Of a stretch of DNA of 64,000 nt, positions 51,981 through 60,894 are shown one piece after another. Under the pieces are notes generated by a model, which had not been told where the DNA came from, ran no database searches, and saw nothing but the letters and a program-made list of their open reading frames with translations. A program made the position numbers and the translations under genes. Every line of letters starts with the position of its first letter. Positions within the stretch are counted from its first letter, which is position 1. This DNA is from an uncultured Aquimarina sp. (GTDB lineage Bacteria > Bacteroidota > Bacteroidia > Flavobacteriales > Flavobacteriaceae). The stretch covers positions 372,001 through 436,000 of the forward strand of contig CANLEM010000003.1 in NCBI GenBank assembly GCA_947489685.1, read 5' to 3'.

Positions 51981-52062
51981 TATATTGTATTTGATTTTTT
52001 GACAATTTGGGTGGCACAAACTAACTGCAAAAAACGCAAATTAACAAATCAAGACCAATATC

Positions 52063-52896
52063 TTATGTTATAAATGCAGTATAGAATGTTTGGGCATGCA
52101 CAGGGAGTCTGAGATGTAACTCATGTTCGATAGCACTTACTATTTCTGGATATATAATATAATCTAGTTCATGGCAATAAATCTTTGAAAACTCTGTAGC
52201 CAAAACCAAAGTGTTTTTAAAATGATTGGTAATGTACTTCAAAAAGAATCCATTACCCTGAAAAGTATCATTCATTGCGGCAGTGACATTAACCCAATTG
52301 GATAAGTCAATTTCGGATAGTGTCGAACACCATGATGTTGCAAATAAACCATATTTATCATTGTTTATATTGGTAGTGCCAAGATTAATTACGGGTACTT
52401 CGCGATCCCATCGACGCCAATTGTAAGAGTGCATATCATATACAATGGCCGATCCATATTTGGATTCTATTTTGGCTACTAACGCATGTACTACTTTATA
52501 AAAATTATGATGTTTTTCTAGAGAGCGATCCCTAATTTCGGGTTGCAAAGGTTTTTTCCATAATTCTTTCCCCCAGGCATCTTCGTATATAGCAGTTTCG
52601 GGCGCTCGATTAAGATCATACTCAAACCTCGAATCACATCCTGCTATTACTATTGGATGTTGTTGGACCATTTGTTTGGTACATGGATCCTCTTCATACC
52701 AACGTTCATATTCTGTATGCAAGCAATTGTTCCATAATTCTTTACGAAATTGATGACCGTCATGAACGGCCGCACAAATATAATAGGCATATGAATCAAT
52801 TTTTAATGTAAAGGAATAATCTTCGGCTACCGCAGAAAAAGGTTCTTCGGCATTAATCTTAGAAATGATTTGAGGAACCGAAAGCTTAAGCATCAT
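52063..52896 (-). CDS. N-formylglutamate amidohydrolase-like protein
   Basis: 277-residue member of the N-formylglutamate amidohydrolase family (zinc-dependent, M14-like fold). Visible candidates for metal ligands are AAVHDGHQFRKEL near residue 42 and IVYDMHSYNWRRW near 152, with an Asp-His pair and an Arg/Trp-rich follow-up; DSRFEYDLNRAPE near 90 is also conserved. The start overlaps the end of the ATP-grasp gene by 11 bases, so production is coupled. It may trim a formyl-, acyl- or peptide-linked amide made by that ligase; histidine breakdown (HutG) is unlikely as no hut genes are near. Confidence 0.83.
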   Translation of the reverse strand: MMLKLSVPQIISKINAEEPFSAVAEDYSFTLKIDSYAYYICAAVHDGHQFRKELWNNCLHTEYERWYEEDPCTKQMVQQHPIVIAGCDSRFEYDLNRAPETAIYEDAWGKELWKKPLQPEIRDRSLEKHHNFYKVVHALVAKIESKYGSAIVYDMHSYNWRRWDREVPVINLGTTNINNDKYGLFATSWCSTLSEIDLSNWVNVTAAMNDTFQGNGFFLKYITNHFKNTLVLATEFSKIYCHELDYIIYPEIVSAIEHELHLRLPVHAQTFYTAFIT

Positions 52897-53917
52897 CTAC
52901 TGTTTTTCTTAGCTTTGCTTTTCGATCAAATCTATTTACCCTTTGCACGACTTTGTCTTCAATAAAATCAATAACCTTTTCTTGTAGTTTTACTTTATAT
53001 TTTTTGTTGATATAGGTGATACCTCCGGGACTCATTACATTGACTTCTACCAACATTCCATTAATTACATCAATCCCAACAAAATAAAGGCCATCCTTTA
53101 CCAATTTAGGACCGATTTTTCGACATAGTTCTTTTTCTTGCTTTGTTAATGAATGTTTTACAACAGAACCTCCCGCAGTAAGATTAGATCTATGATCATC
53201 TGCACCTGGGATTCTACGCATAGCACCAATAGGTTTTCCGTTAAGGATAAGGATACGAACATCACCTTGATCTGCACCCTCTATATATTCCTGAAGAATA
53301 ACATAACTTGTAGAACCGTCTTTATTATCGATATAAAAATCTAATAAAGATCTAATACTAGTCATTGCACCTTTCTCTATTAAAATTACGCCCGAGCCAC
53401 CGAAACCATTTAATGGTTTAAGTATCATTTTATCATTTGGCGATTCTTTAATCATTTTAATAAGATAATCTTTGTTTTTGGTAACATGTGTACTCGGAAT
53501 AAAATGTGTTTCTATATCATCAAAAGCAGCTGTATACAATTTATTATTCGCTCTACGGATACCATCGATATCATTCATAATAAATACGTCATCTTTTACA
53601 GAATCAAGAAAATTGAGCATAATCATATCCAGAGGAGGATTACTTCGTAAAATAATTACATCAAATCCCGCTAATGGAAGCATCTCGTCTCTAAAGGTCG
53701 TTTTTAAATAAAAAGATTTTAAAGACCCAGAAATTTTATCTTTCCTATTAATTACTTTACAGAAAGAATAAGTAACACTATCTCTTATCGTAAGATTCGA
53801 AGGGGTTGCCAGAGCTACTCCATGCCCACGTTTTGTACATTCATGAATTAGGGTTAATGAAGTATCATTTTCGGGATCGATTTCTTCCCAGGGATACATT
53901 AAAAAGCAAACATTCAT
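52886..53917 (-). CDS. Glutathione-synthetase-like ATP-grasp ligase
   Basis: 343-residue ligase with a GshB-type ATP-grasp fold. N-terminal domain MNVCFLMYPWEEI with the LRSNPPLDM segment near residue 92; ATP-grasp part with MILKPLNGFGGSGVILIEKG near 160, YIEGADQGDVRILILNG near 210, MRRIPGADDHRSNLTAGG near 235 and the metal-binding ILVEVNVMSPGG type C-terminus (MLVEVNVMSPGG near 290). Such enzymes join a carboxylate to an amine using ATP. No gamma-glutamylcysteine ligase is nearby and the organism has bshA, so true glutathione synthesis is doubtful. First gene of a three-gene operon. Confidence 0.87.
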   Translation of the reverse strand: MNVCFLMYPWEEIDPENDTSLTLIHECTKRGHGVALATPSNLTIRDSVTYSFCKVINRKDKISGSLKSFYLKTTFRDEMLPLAGFDVIILRSNPPLDMIMLNFLDSVKDDVFIMNDIDGIRRANNKLYTAAFDDIETHFIPSTHVTKNKDYLIKMIKESPNDKMILKPLNGFGGSGVILIEKGAMTSIRSLLDFYIDNKDGSTSYVILQEYIEGADQGDVRILILNGKPIGAMRRIPGADDHRSNLTAGGSVVKHSLTKQEKELCRKIGPKLVKDGLYFVGIDVINGMLVEVNVMSPGGITYINKKYKVKLQEKVIDFIEDKVVQRVNRFDRKAKLRKTVDDA

Positions 53918-54008
53918 TATAGATGATTTTTGAACCGAAAATTTACATTTTTTATGTGAAAATCAACAAAAAATATAAAACAAATTTTACAATCTCATAC
54001 TTGATACT

Positions 54009-54596
54009 CTATTTACACGTAGTGTCAATAGTAATGCTGTTCATTTTTTTCCATATCGAATGCTCTGGTGATTGAGGAGAAAGATCAAATTTGACCAGGT
54101 GTTTTTGTTCTAGATCGCAATATTGATAATTTACGATAATGTTTAAAGTGACTTCTTTTTTTGTGACAAAGGCATCGTGCGTAATAACTTTACCTATATA
54201 TGAGACGTCATTGACTTTTTCGAAAAAAGCTTTGGCGTTTTTTATCTTTGGGGATGATTCGGATCCTGTTTTGTGTATCATCTCCATAAGACCGTTAAAA
54301 TAAGTTTCCATTTCGGATTCTAATTTTTCTGAAGATAGCCCTGGGTTTTCGTCAATTTCCCATAAAAAAGTATAAGAAAAATAGTCATTAGCATTTTCTT
54401 TTCCCCACCCAGGAGCAAAGCGTACATATTCTACTCCCGAATAGTTTAGAGAAGGAGCAAATTTCAACGGAAATTCAAGAATTTCTCCACGCCAATTATC
54501 TGGTGCTAACAAATGGTTTTCAGAAGATTTATTTGTTGTACATTTAGCAAAAATTAAGAAAATAATAAAAAAAGGTACGGTTTTTGCAAAATTCAT
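54009..54596 (-). CDS. Lipoprotein of unknown function (195 aa)
   Basis: Signal sequence with lipobox IFAKC (Cys 19) and polar linker. The mature domain begins DNWRGEILEFPLKFAPSL, with YVRFAPGWG and a Cys pair (YQYCDLE and the C-terminal DTTCK) that may form a disulfide. I do not recognise the family. It is read in the same direction as the ATP-grasp operon but 91 bases upstream, so a link to that operon is possible but not shown. Confidence 0.72.
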   Translation of the reverse strand: MNFAKTVPFFIIFLIFAKCTTNKSSENHLLAPDNWRGEILEFPLKFAPSLNYSGVEYVRFAPGWGKENANDYFSYTFLWEIDENPGLSSEKLESEMETYFNGLMEMIHKTGSESSPKIKNAKAFFEKVNDVSYIGKVITHDAFVTKKEVTLNIIVNYQYCDLEQKHLVKFDLSPQSPEHSIWKKMNSITIDTTCK

Positions 54597-54631
54597 TTTT
54601 GAAGTATTATTTTAGTATTAAAAGTACAAAA

Positions 54632-54661
54632 TTGTATTATTATAGAATTTTCCTAAATTTG
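54632..54661 (+). promoter_or_regulatory. Predicted promoter of M28-like gene (TTG-N19-TAAATTTG)
   Basis: TTG at 54632-54634 and perfect -7 box TAAATTTG at 54654-54661 with 19 bases between, 33 bases before the ATG at 54695. One of the best matches to the full Bacteroidota promoter in the window. Confidence 0.65.
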
Positions 54662-54694
54662 TGTTAAAGTAAATCGGAATACAAAACCTACAAA

Positions 54695-55579
54695 ATGAAG
54701 TATTATAGAACATTTTTACTATTATTCCTTTTCGTAATTCAGATCGCCTCAGCCCAATCTGAACAGGATCGATTAGAAGCAGAGATTATTAACGTCCAAC
54801 GAGGTATCGTGGCTAAATTAACTGGCCATGAACCTATAAAGGGTAAAAAGAAGTTAGAGAGTAGATCAAGCAAGTCAGAAAGAAAAGCTGCTGCAGATTT
54901 CCTATTTACATCTTTAAAAGATATAGGGCTTGATGCCAAAAAAGATTCGTATAATGTACAGGATAAGAAGGGAACCCAGTATGCAGGAACTAATATTTTT
55001 GCAGAGATTCCGGCGACAAATGGTAATGATGAATGGGTGATTATCTGTGCTCATTATGACACTGTAGAGAATAGCCCGGGTGCTGTTCATAATGCTACAG
55101 GTGTTGCTATCGCTTTTTATGTTGCAAAAAAAATAGCTGAATTAGAAGCTCGAAATAAGAATTTTATGATTGTCTTCTTTGACCATTGGAAAAGTAATAT
55201 GATTGGTACCAGGATGTTTACCAAAAAATTACAAAAGGATGGTTATAATATACACTCTATGCATCGATCTGATTATATGGGATGGGATAATGATGAAGAT
55301 CGTGCGATCGAATTATTAGCATCTAATATTAGTTTAGAATCACTTTATCGTATAGAGTCTCCGGTACCTGTGTATAAGAGAACAGTTGCTACTCCAGAAA
55401 GTAGATTCTTTTCAAATTTTGGATATGAGACTGTTACCTTGACTGCCGAACTAAAGAATGCGGATAACTCTCCATTTGTTAGACAAAGTGAAGATAAGTA
55501 CACAACAGTAAACTTTAAATATTTAGCTTCTACTACCGATATTACTTATAAAGTGATGAAAGCATTAGCTAAACAATAA
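54695..55579 (+). CDS. M28-fold protein lacking most catalytic residues
   Basis: Exported protein of 294 residues (signal peptide ends SAQ, residue 21) with the M28 aminopeptidase fold: VIICAHYDTVENSPGAVHNATGV split as CAHYDTVENSPG (His120, Asp122) and AVHNATG. The metal-bridging Asp of the usual GADDNASG is His132; the FDGEE pair that supplies the general base and a ligand reads FDHWK (residues 162-166); the C-terminal HT..D is KYTTVNF. Only His120, Asp122 and a later Asp193 remain. It is probably a non-catalytic binding protein, or an altered enzyme. Good promoter upstream, strong terminator downstream. Confidence 0.82.
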   Translation: MKYYRTFLLLFLFVIQIASAQSEQDRLEAEIINVQRGIVAKLTGHEPIKGKKKLESRSSKSERKAAADFLFTSLKDIGLDAKKDSYNVQDKKGTQYAGTNIFAEIPATNGNDEWVIICAHYDTVENSPGAVHNATGVAIAFYVAKKIAELEARNKNFMIVFFDHWKSNMIGTRMFTKKLQKDGYNIHSMHRSDYMGWDNDEDRAIELLASNISLESLYRIESPVPVYKRTVATPESRFFSNFGYETVTLTAELKNADNSPFVRQSEDKYTTVNFKYLASTTDITYKVMKALAKQ

Positions 55580-55601
55580 GGAGTACGTAAAAATAATTAT
55601 G

Positions 55602-55646
55602 TTAAAGGAGTTTTTGTTATCCTAACAAAAACTCCTTTAATTTTTT
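55602..55646. terminator. Bidirectional terminator shared by M28-like gene and thrC
   Basis: A perfect 18-bp stem (55602-55619 with 55623-55640), loop of three, then six Ts on the plus strand. It ends the M28-like transcript 22 bases after its stop. The right arm also encodes the last residues of thrC and the stop codon of thrC is inside the hairpin, so the same element ends the thr operon from the other side. Confidence 0.93.
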
Positions 55647-56906
55647 ATAGCTATCAATAGCAATACTTTTTTTCTCTTTATCAATTACCTTTTGTATTTG
55701 AGAAGGTATTTTAACTTTGACATCAATAGTTTCTTCTACTGTATCCAAGAATTTTACAGGATGGGCGGTTTCTAGAAATATACCATAATCAGACCCATTA
55801 ATCCCTTGTTTTTTTAAGCCCAAATACCCTACAGCCCCATGGGGATCTGCAATATATCCTGTACTATTATATATTTTTTTCATAGCTTCTTTGGTCTGGA
55901 TATCATTAAAACTATAGGCAGAGAAAGCATTTGTTAAGTCTTCAAAGTTATTATTAAATAATTTCTGGATTCGGATAAAGTTACTTGGATTGCCAACATC
56001 CATTGCGTTAGAAATAGTTGCTTTTGATGGTTTCGGATTGTATTCTGAAGTCTTAAGATATTGCACTACCGTATCGTTAATGTTGGTTGCAGCTACAAAT
56101 TGTTTTACTGGTAATCCTAATTTATGTGCGACGATACCAGCACATATATTTCCAAAATTACCACTAGGAACCGAAAACGTAATATCTTTTCTTTTGTGTT
56201 TTACCTGTTTATACGCAAACAGAAAATAGAATAACTGTGGTAACCATCGAGCTATATTGATAGAATTGGCAGATGTTAGTTGTTTGTAATCAATAATATC
56301 TTTATCCAAAAATGCCGTTTTTACCATTTCTTGGCAATCATCAAAAACACCATCTATCTCTAAAGCGGTTATGTTTTGGCCAAGAGTAGTTAATTGTTTT
56401 TCTTGTATAGCACTTACTTTACCAGTTGGATAAAGAATAACCACATCAACTCCTTTTACGCCCAAAAAACCATTTGCTACAGCACCGCCCGTATCTCCAG
56501 ATGTAGCGACAAGAACGGTCACATGATTTTCGTTATTTCTATTAAAATATCCAAGACACCTGGCCATAAAACGCGCCCCAACATCTTTAAATGCCATCGT
56601 GGGACCATGAAATAATTCAAGGGTTCCTATGTTTTGTTCAACTTCGACAACAGGAAAATCAAAACTTAGAACATCTTCTAGGATATTTCTTAATTCGATT
56701 TCAGGTATTTCATCACCTACAAATTGATGAATAGCCTGATAAGCGATTTCTACATTATCCAAGGTTTCTATAGTATCAAAAAAAGACTTTGGTAAAGGAG
56801 TTATTTCTTCAGGGAAATACAATCCTCTATCTGGTGCCAGACCTTTTATAACTGCTTCAGAAAAATTTACTTTAGGGGCGTTATTGTTTAAACTATAATA
56901 GTTCAT
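55617..56906 (-). CDS. thrC: Threonine synthase
   Basis: PLP enzyme converting O-phosphohomoserine to threonine (429 aa). Typical segments: YSLNNNAPKVNFSEAVIKGL at the start, the Schiff-base Lys in HGPTMAFKDVGARFMARC near residue 110, ATSGDTGGAVANGFLGVKG near 135 and VPSGNFGNICAGIVA near 245. It is the last gene of the thrA-thrB-ridA-thrC operon, with 20 bases between it and ridA. Its last codons lie in a strong hairpin that serves as terminator. Confidence 0.97.
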   Translation of the reverse strand: MNYYSLNNNAPKVNFSEAVIKGLAPDRGLYFPEEITPLPKSFFDTIETLDNVEIAYQAIHQFVGDEIPEIELRNILEDVLSFDFPVVEVEQNIGTLELFHGPTMAFKDVGARFMARCLGYFNRNNENHVTVLVATSGDTGGAVANGFLGVKGVDVVILYPTGKVSAIQEKQLTTLGQNITALEIDGVFDDCQEMVKTAFLDKDIIDYKQLTSANSINIARWLPQLFYFLFAYKQVKHKRKDITFSVPSGNFGNICAGIVAHKLGLPVKQFVAATNINDTVVQYLKTSEYNPKPSKATISNAMDVGNPSNFIRIQKLFNNNFEDLTNAFSAYSFNDIQTKEAMKKIYNSTGYIADPHGAVGYLGLKKQGINGSDYGIFLETAHPVKFLDTVEETIDVKVKIPSQIQKVIDKEKKSIAIDSYKKLKEFLLG

Positions 56907-56926
56907 AATTGTTATTATTATTTATA

Positions 56927-57289
56927 CTAAATGATGGCAGAAAACTCTATTTCGACCAAAATTTCTGGAGATATTAGTTTTGATACTTCTACCATCGTAG
57001 TAACGGGTCTTATATTGGCAAAAAACTCCTCGTGGGCTTTACCTATTTTTTCCCATTGAGAAATATCAGTGCAATACATCCTGGTTCGTACTACATTAGA
57101 TAAGTCTGCACCAAGCTCTATTAAGGCTTTTTCTGCAATTTTGATAATCCCGACGGTTTGTTCATATTCATTGGCTCCTTGTGCCGTGGTTCCTGATATC
57201 TCAATTACATCGCCTACTTTAATAGCTCTAGAATATCCAACGATATTTTCCCAGGGGGCTCCTGTAGTTACTTTACGTATTTCTTTCAT
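56927..57289 (-). CDS. RidA-family enamine/imine deaminase
   Basis: 120-residue YjgF/YER057c/UK114 protein. The body shows VIEISGTTAQG near residue 28, the RTRMYCTDISQWEKIGKAHE segment and RPVTTMVEVSKLI with the arginine used by the family, and EILVEIEFSAI at the C-terminus. RidA hydrolyses reactive 2-aminoacrylate and related imines made by PLP enzymes such as threonine/serine dehydratase. It lies inside the thr operon, one base after thrB, so it may protect PLP enzymes during threonine flux. Exact Rid subgroup is not settled. Confidence 0.9.
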   Translation of the reverse strand: MKEIRKVTTGAPWENIVGYSRAIKVGDVIEISGTTAQGANEYEQTVGIIKIAEKALIELGADLSNVVRTRMYCTDISQWEKIGKAHEEFFANIRPVTTMVEVSKLISPEILVEIEFSAII

Positions 57290-57290
57290 C

Positions 57291-58220
57291 TTACTGATTG
57301 ATTATTCTAACTCCTTGATTATTAATTTTTGAAACATGAATATCAAAATCTAATCCCGTTTGGCTATATACCTCGCGTATAGCTTCCGAAACAATAGTTG
57401 CTGTCTCCATACTTTTGCTTAGTGCAAAAATAGAGGGGCCAGAGCCTGATATACCACACCCCAAAGCTCCTTTAGCAATGGCAGCTTCTTTTACAGCTTT
57501 AAATTCTGGTATAAGTATGGATCTTAGCGGTTCTATGATTACATCTTCAAGGCTTCTACCAATAAGATCATAATTTTCGGTAAATAAACCTGCTACAAAT
57601 CCACCTACATTACCCCATTGCTGAATTGCCTTTTTTAAATCAACATTTTGCTTAAGCACAGATCTCGAATCTGATGTTTTTACTTCGATTTGGGGATGAA
57701 TGACGGTCATTACCAAATCTGATGGTGAATGCAATTTAATCACATCCAAAGGTTTGTAACTACGTACCAGTGTAAAACCACCAAGAAGGGCAGGAGCTAC
57801 ATTATCCGCATGGGCATTACCACTTGCCAGTTTTTCACCTTCCATTGCAAACGCTACTAACTCATGAGGAGTAAATGGTTCGTTTAGAAGATGATTTACC
57901 GCCCAAACAGCTCCGGTACTACTAGCCGCACTACTGCCTATACCGCTACCAGCTTTGATCTTTTTAAAGATTTCTATGTCTACTCCAACGGGTTTGTCAT
58001 ATGCTTTTAGTAATGCTTCTACAGCTACGCCAGCAACATTTTTTTGTGTTTCGAGAGGTAGATCTGCACCTTCGATTTTACTGATTTTCACTTCAGGTAT
58101 TGAGGTAATCGAAATCTTCATTTCATCGCCTACATTATCCAAACAACACCCTAAGACATCAAACCCACAAGAAAGATTTGCAACAGTAGCGGGGGCAAAT
58201 ATTTTGATACTTTTGGCCAT
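57291..58220 (-). CDS. thrB: Homoserine kinase
   Basis: GHMP-family kinase that phosphorylates homoserine (309 aa). The start FAPATVANLSCGFDVLGCCL and the phosphate loop IKAGSGIGSSAASSTGAVWA near residue 90 are characteristic, as is GCGISGSGPSIFAL near 255. The gene follows thrA after four bases and precedes ridA by one base, consistent with tight operon coupling. Confidence 0.97.
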   Translation of the reverse strand: MAKSIKIFAPATVANLSCGFDVLGCCLDNVGDEMKISITSIPEVKISKIEGADLPLETQKNVAGVAVEALLKAYDKPVGVDIEIFKKIKAGSGIGSSAASSTGAVWAVNHLLNEPFTPHELVAFAMEGEKLASGNAHADNVAPALLGGFTLVRSYKPLDVIKLHSPSDLVMTVIHPQIEVKTSDSRSVLKQNVDLKKAIQQWGNVGGFVAGLFTENYDLIGRSLEDVIIEPLRSILIPEFKAVKEAAIAKGALGCGISGSGPSIFALSKSMETATIVSEAIREVYSQTGLDFDIHVSKINNQGVRIINQ

Positions 58221-58224
58221 CTTT

Positions 58225-60669
58225 TTATTTTTTTCCTATTCTAATAATGTCTGCAAAAATACCTGAAGCAGTAACATCGGCTCCAGCTCCAGCTCCTTTT
58301 ACAATTAGTGGTTGCTGCGAGTATCGGTCTGTGTAAAAAAGCACAATATTATCACTACCTTCTAGATTATAGAAAGGATGATCAGCGGGAATATATTGTA
58401 GTCCTACTTTTGCTTTTTCATTTTCATATTGAGCTACATATTTCAAACGGGACTCTTTTTTGGCCGCTACAGCAAGAATATCTTTAAAATGCTCTTCGTT
58501 TTCATGTAAAGAAGTAAAGAAATCATCTACTGATTTTGTTTCTAAACTTTCTTTAGGTAAAAAAGCTTCATTTTCGATATTAGCAAGTTCCATTTTTTTT
58601 CCGCTTTCTCTTGCAAGAATTAAGATTTTACGGGCAACATCAACACCACTAAGGTCAATTTTTGGATCTGGCTCTGTATATCCTTCTTGTTGTGCTTGTT
58701 TTACAATATCATGAAAAGCAACCCCTTCTTTATAGTTATTGAAGACAAAATTTAAACTACCAGATAAAACAGCTTGTATTTTATGGATATTATCTCCCGA
58801 GGCTATTAAATTATTAAGAGTGTCAATTATAGGAAGGCCAGCACCTACATTGGTTTCATATAAGAACGAGGCATTAAATTTTCTGGATAAATCCTGTAAT
58901 TCTTCGTAGTTTACATATTCGTCGGCACAAGCAATTTTATTACAAGTTACAACAGCCATACTCTCAGCCAGATAATATTTATATATTTTTGCAATATCTG
59001 GATTGGCAGTATTATCAACAAATATAGAGTTACGAAGATTCATTTCTTTTGCTTTTTTGAAAAAACCTTCTGCATTAGCTTGTGTTCCGAGAGATAAACT
59101 TTCTCTCCATGAGTCCAAATCTACTCCCGTTTCATCAAATATCATTTTCTTAGAATTGGATAACCCAACAACCCTTATTTTTAATCGTAATTTATCTTTA
59201 AGATATTTCTTTTGCTGATCTAATTGTTCTAGTAATTTACTACCCACATTTCCTACACCAGTAACAAATAAATTTAATTGCTTGGTTTTAACTTCAAAAA
59301 ACCGTTCGTGTAATGTATTTAATGCTTTTTTAATATCTTTTTTCTCAATTACAACAGAGATGTTCTTTTCTGATGCTCCTTGGGCGATTGCTCTAATGTT
59401 TACATTATTTTTTCCTAATGTGCTAAACATCTTACCACTTAATCCTTGGTGATGATACATATTATCACCTACAAGAGCCACAATAGCTACCTCGTTTTCT
59501 ATTTTTACAGGATCTAATTTATGTTTTGATATCTCAAATTCGAATGCAGTATCCAGTATTGTTTTTGCCTTTTCTGCTTCAGATGCTTCTACGGCTAAAC
59601 AGATAGAATGCTCGGATGATGCTTGAGTAATTAGAATAACATTGATGTTTTCTAAAAAAAGAGTTTCAAATAAACGTTTAGAAAACCCAGGTATTCCTAC
59701 CATACCACTTCCTTCAAGAGAAATAATTGCAATACTATCTATATGACTTATACCGGTTACAGGTTTTTGTCGATCCGAAACTTTTCTGGTAATGAGAGTA
59801 CCATGATCTTCAGGTTTAAAAGTATTTTTAATTACTATAGGGATATCCTTATCTAGTACTGGGTGAATAGTAGGAGGATAAATCACTTTAGCACCAAAAT
59901 GAGAGAGTTCCATAGCTTCCTGATACGAAATATGAGAAACAGGTTTGGCTTGTTTTACCAATTTAGGGTTAGCGGTATACATACCACTTACATCTGTCCA
60001 GATTTGTAATTGAGTAGCATTAATAGCCGAGGCTAGTATAGCGGCAGTAAAATCTGAACCTCCTCGTCCCAAAGTTGTTGGTTCTCCTTCTTGAGTTCTG
60101 GCAACAAAGCCAGGAAAAATAACAACTTTTTTATCATTGTTATTGGCAAATTCTGTTATTCTTTTATTGGTTTCGACATAATTAACAGCGACTTTAGAGT
60201 TCACCGTTTTTATAATAATATCTCTAGAATCTTTTAATGTCACATCAAGGCCATTAACTTTGGCAGCCTCGGTAATGATGTATGAAGATAGTATCTCACC
60301 AAAACTTGCAATAACAGCGGCTGTTTTTTCGGATAATTCGCTAAGCAAATAGACTCCTTCGCATAGGGATTCTAAGGTATTTAATTTAGATTTAACCTTG
60401 CTAATAATTGCACTTTGAGAAACGACAGGAATAAGCTCTTTTACGGCATCTAAGTGTCTTTTTTCTATTTCGGCAAGAATGTTTTTATAATTTTCATTGT
60501 TGGACGAAGCCTCTTCTCCGGCTTTTAGTAATAAATCAGTAATTCCGCCCATTGCAGATACAACTACGTAAAGGGATTTTTTTTCTGACTGTTTTTGTAT
60601 GATGGCTATTACATCTTTAATAGTAGATGCATTAGCAACAGAAGAACCTCCAAATTTTAGAACGTTCAT
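58225..60669 (-). CDS. thrA: Bifunctional aspartate kinase / homoserine dehydrogenase
   Basis: Fusion of 814 residues that opens and continues the threonine branch. Residues 1-300: aspartokinase (MNVLKFGGSSVANASTIKDV, FVARTQEGEPTTLGRGGSD). Residues 305-455: regulatory ACT pair (AIISLEGSGMVGIPGFSKRL, VAIVALVGDNM) expected to bind threonine. Residues 460-814: homoserine dehydrogenase with VTGVGNVGSKLLEQL and a TNVGAGLPIIDTL catalytic region. First structural gene of the operon; a Thr/Ile-rich leader peptide lies 96 bases upstream. Confidence 0.97.
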   Translation of the reverse strand: MNVLKFGGSSVANASTIKDVIAIIQKQSEKKSLYVVVSAMGGITDLLLKAGEEASSNNENYKNILAEIEKRHLDAVKELIPVVSQSAIISKVKSKLNTLESLCEGVYLLSELSEKTAAVIASFGEILSSYIITEAAKVNGLDVTLKDSRDIIIKTVNSKVAVNYVETNKRITEFANNNDKKVVIFPGFVARTQEGEPTTLGRGGSDFTAAILASAINATQLQIWTDVSGMYTANPKLVKQAKPVSHISYQEAMELSHFGAKVIYPPTIHPVLDKDIPIVIKNTFKPEDHGTLITRKVSDRQKPVTGISHIDSIAIISLEGSGMVGIPGFSKRLFETLFLENINVILITQASSEHSICLAVEASEAEKAKTILDTAFEFEISKHKLDPVKIENEVAIVALVGDNMYHHQGLSGKMFSTLGKNNVNIRAIAQGASEKNISVVIEKKDIKKALNTLHERFFEVKTKQLNLFVTGVGNVGSKLLEQLDQQKKYLKDKLRLKIRVVGLSNSKKMIFDETGVDLDSWRESLSLGTQANAEGFFKKAKEMNLRNSIFVDNTANPDIAKIYKYYLAESMAVVTCNKIACADEYVNYEELQDLSRKFNASFLYETNVGAGLPIIDTLNNLIASGDNIHKIQAVLSGSLNFVFNNYKEGVAFHDIVKQAQQEGYTEPDPKIDLSGVDVARKILILARESGKKMELANIENEAFLPKESLETKSVDDFFTSLHENEEHFKDILAVAAKKESRLKYVAQYENEKAKVGLQYIPADHPFYNLEGSDNIVLFYTDRYSQQPLIVKGAGAGADVTASGIFADIIRIGKK

Positions 60670-60765
60670 GATATTTTTTTTAATTGAAATTAATGGTAAA
60701 GTTTATTTTCGGTAGCTCTAATTTTTGAGAACTACGTACTTATTGTGGTGGTGATATATGATACA

Positions 60766-60870
60766 TTAACCCCTAAGGGTAATAATAGTACCCATAATAG
60801 TAGTAGTCTTAGAAACGATGGTCGTCCCTAATAAAATTGATAAAGCTAAGATGAAAATGGTACTACACAT
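60766..60870 (-). CDS. thr operon leader peptide (34 aa), attenuator
   Basis: A short frame of 34 codons upstream of thrA, ATG at 60870 to TAA at 60766. The peptide has 8 Thr and 7 Ile residues; its second half reads TTIVSKTTTIMGTIITLRG. Runs of Thr and Ile codons just before an amino-acid operon are the hallmark of transcription attenuation leaders (ThrL in E. coli). Over the end of the frame two small stems are mutually exclusive: 60789-60793 with 60777-60781, or 60777-60780 with 60769-60772. No T-tract terminator was found before thrA, so the mechanism may be different from E. coli. A perfect promoter box lies 25 bases upstream. Confidence 0.82.
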   Translation of the reverse strand: MCSTIFILALSILLGTTIVSKTTTIMGTIITLRG

Positions 60871-60894
60871 TAGTTTGCTCTATATTGAATAGAT

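Noticed and set aside
52886..53917. True glutathione synthetase gshB
   Set aside because: No gamma-glutamylcysteine ligase nearby, genome carries bshA for bacillithiol, and the gene is coupled to hydrolases; kept as GshB-like ligase of unknown substrate.
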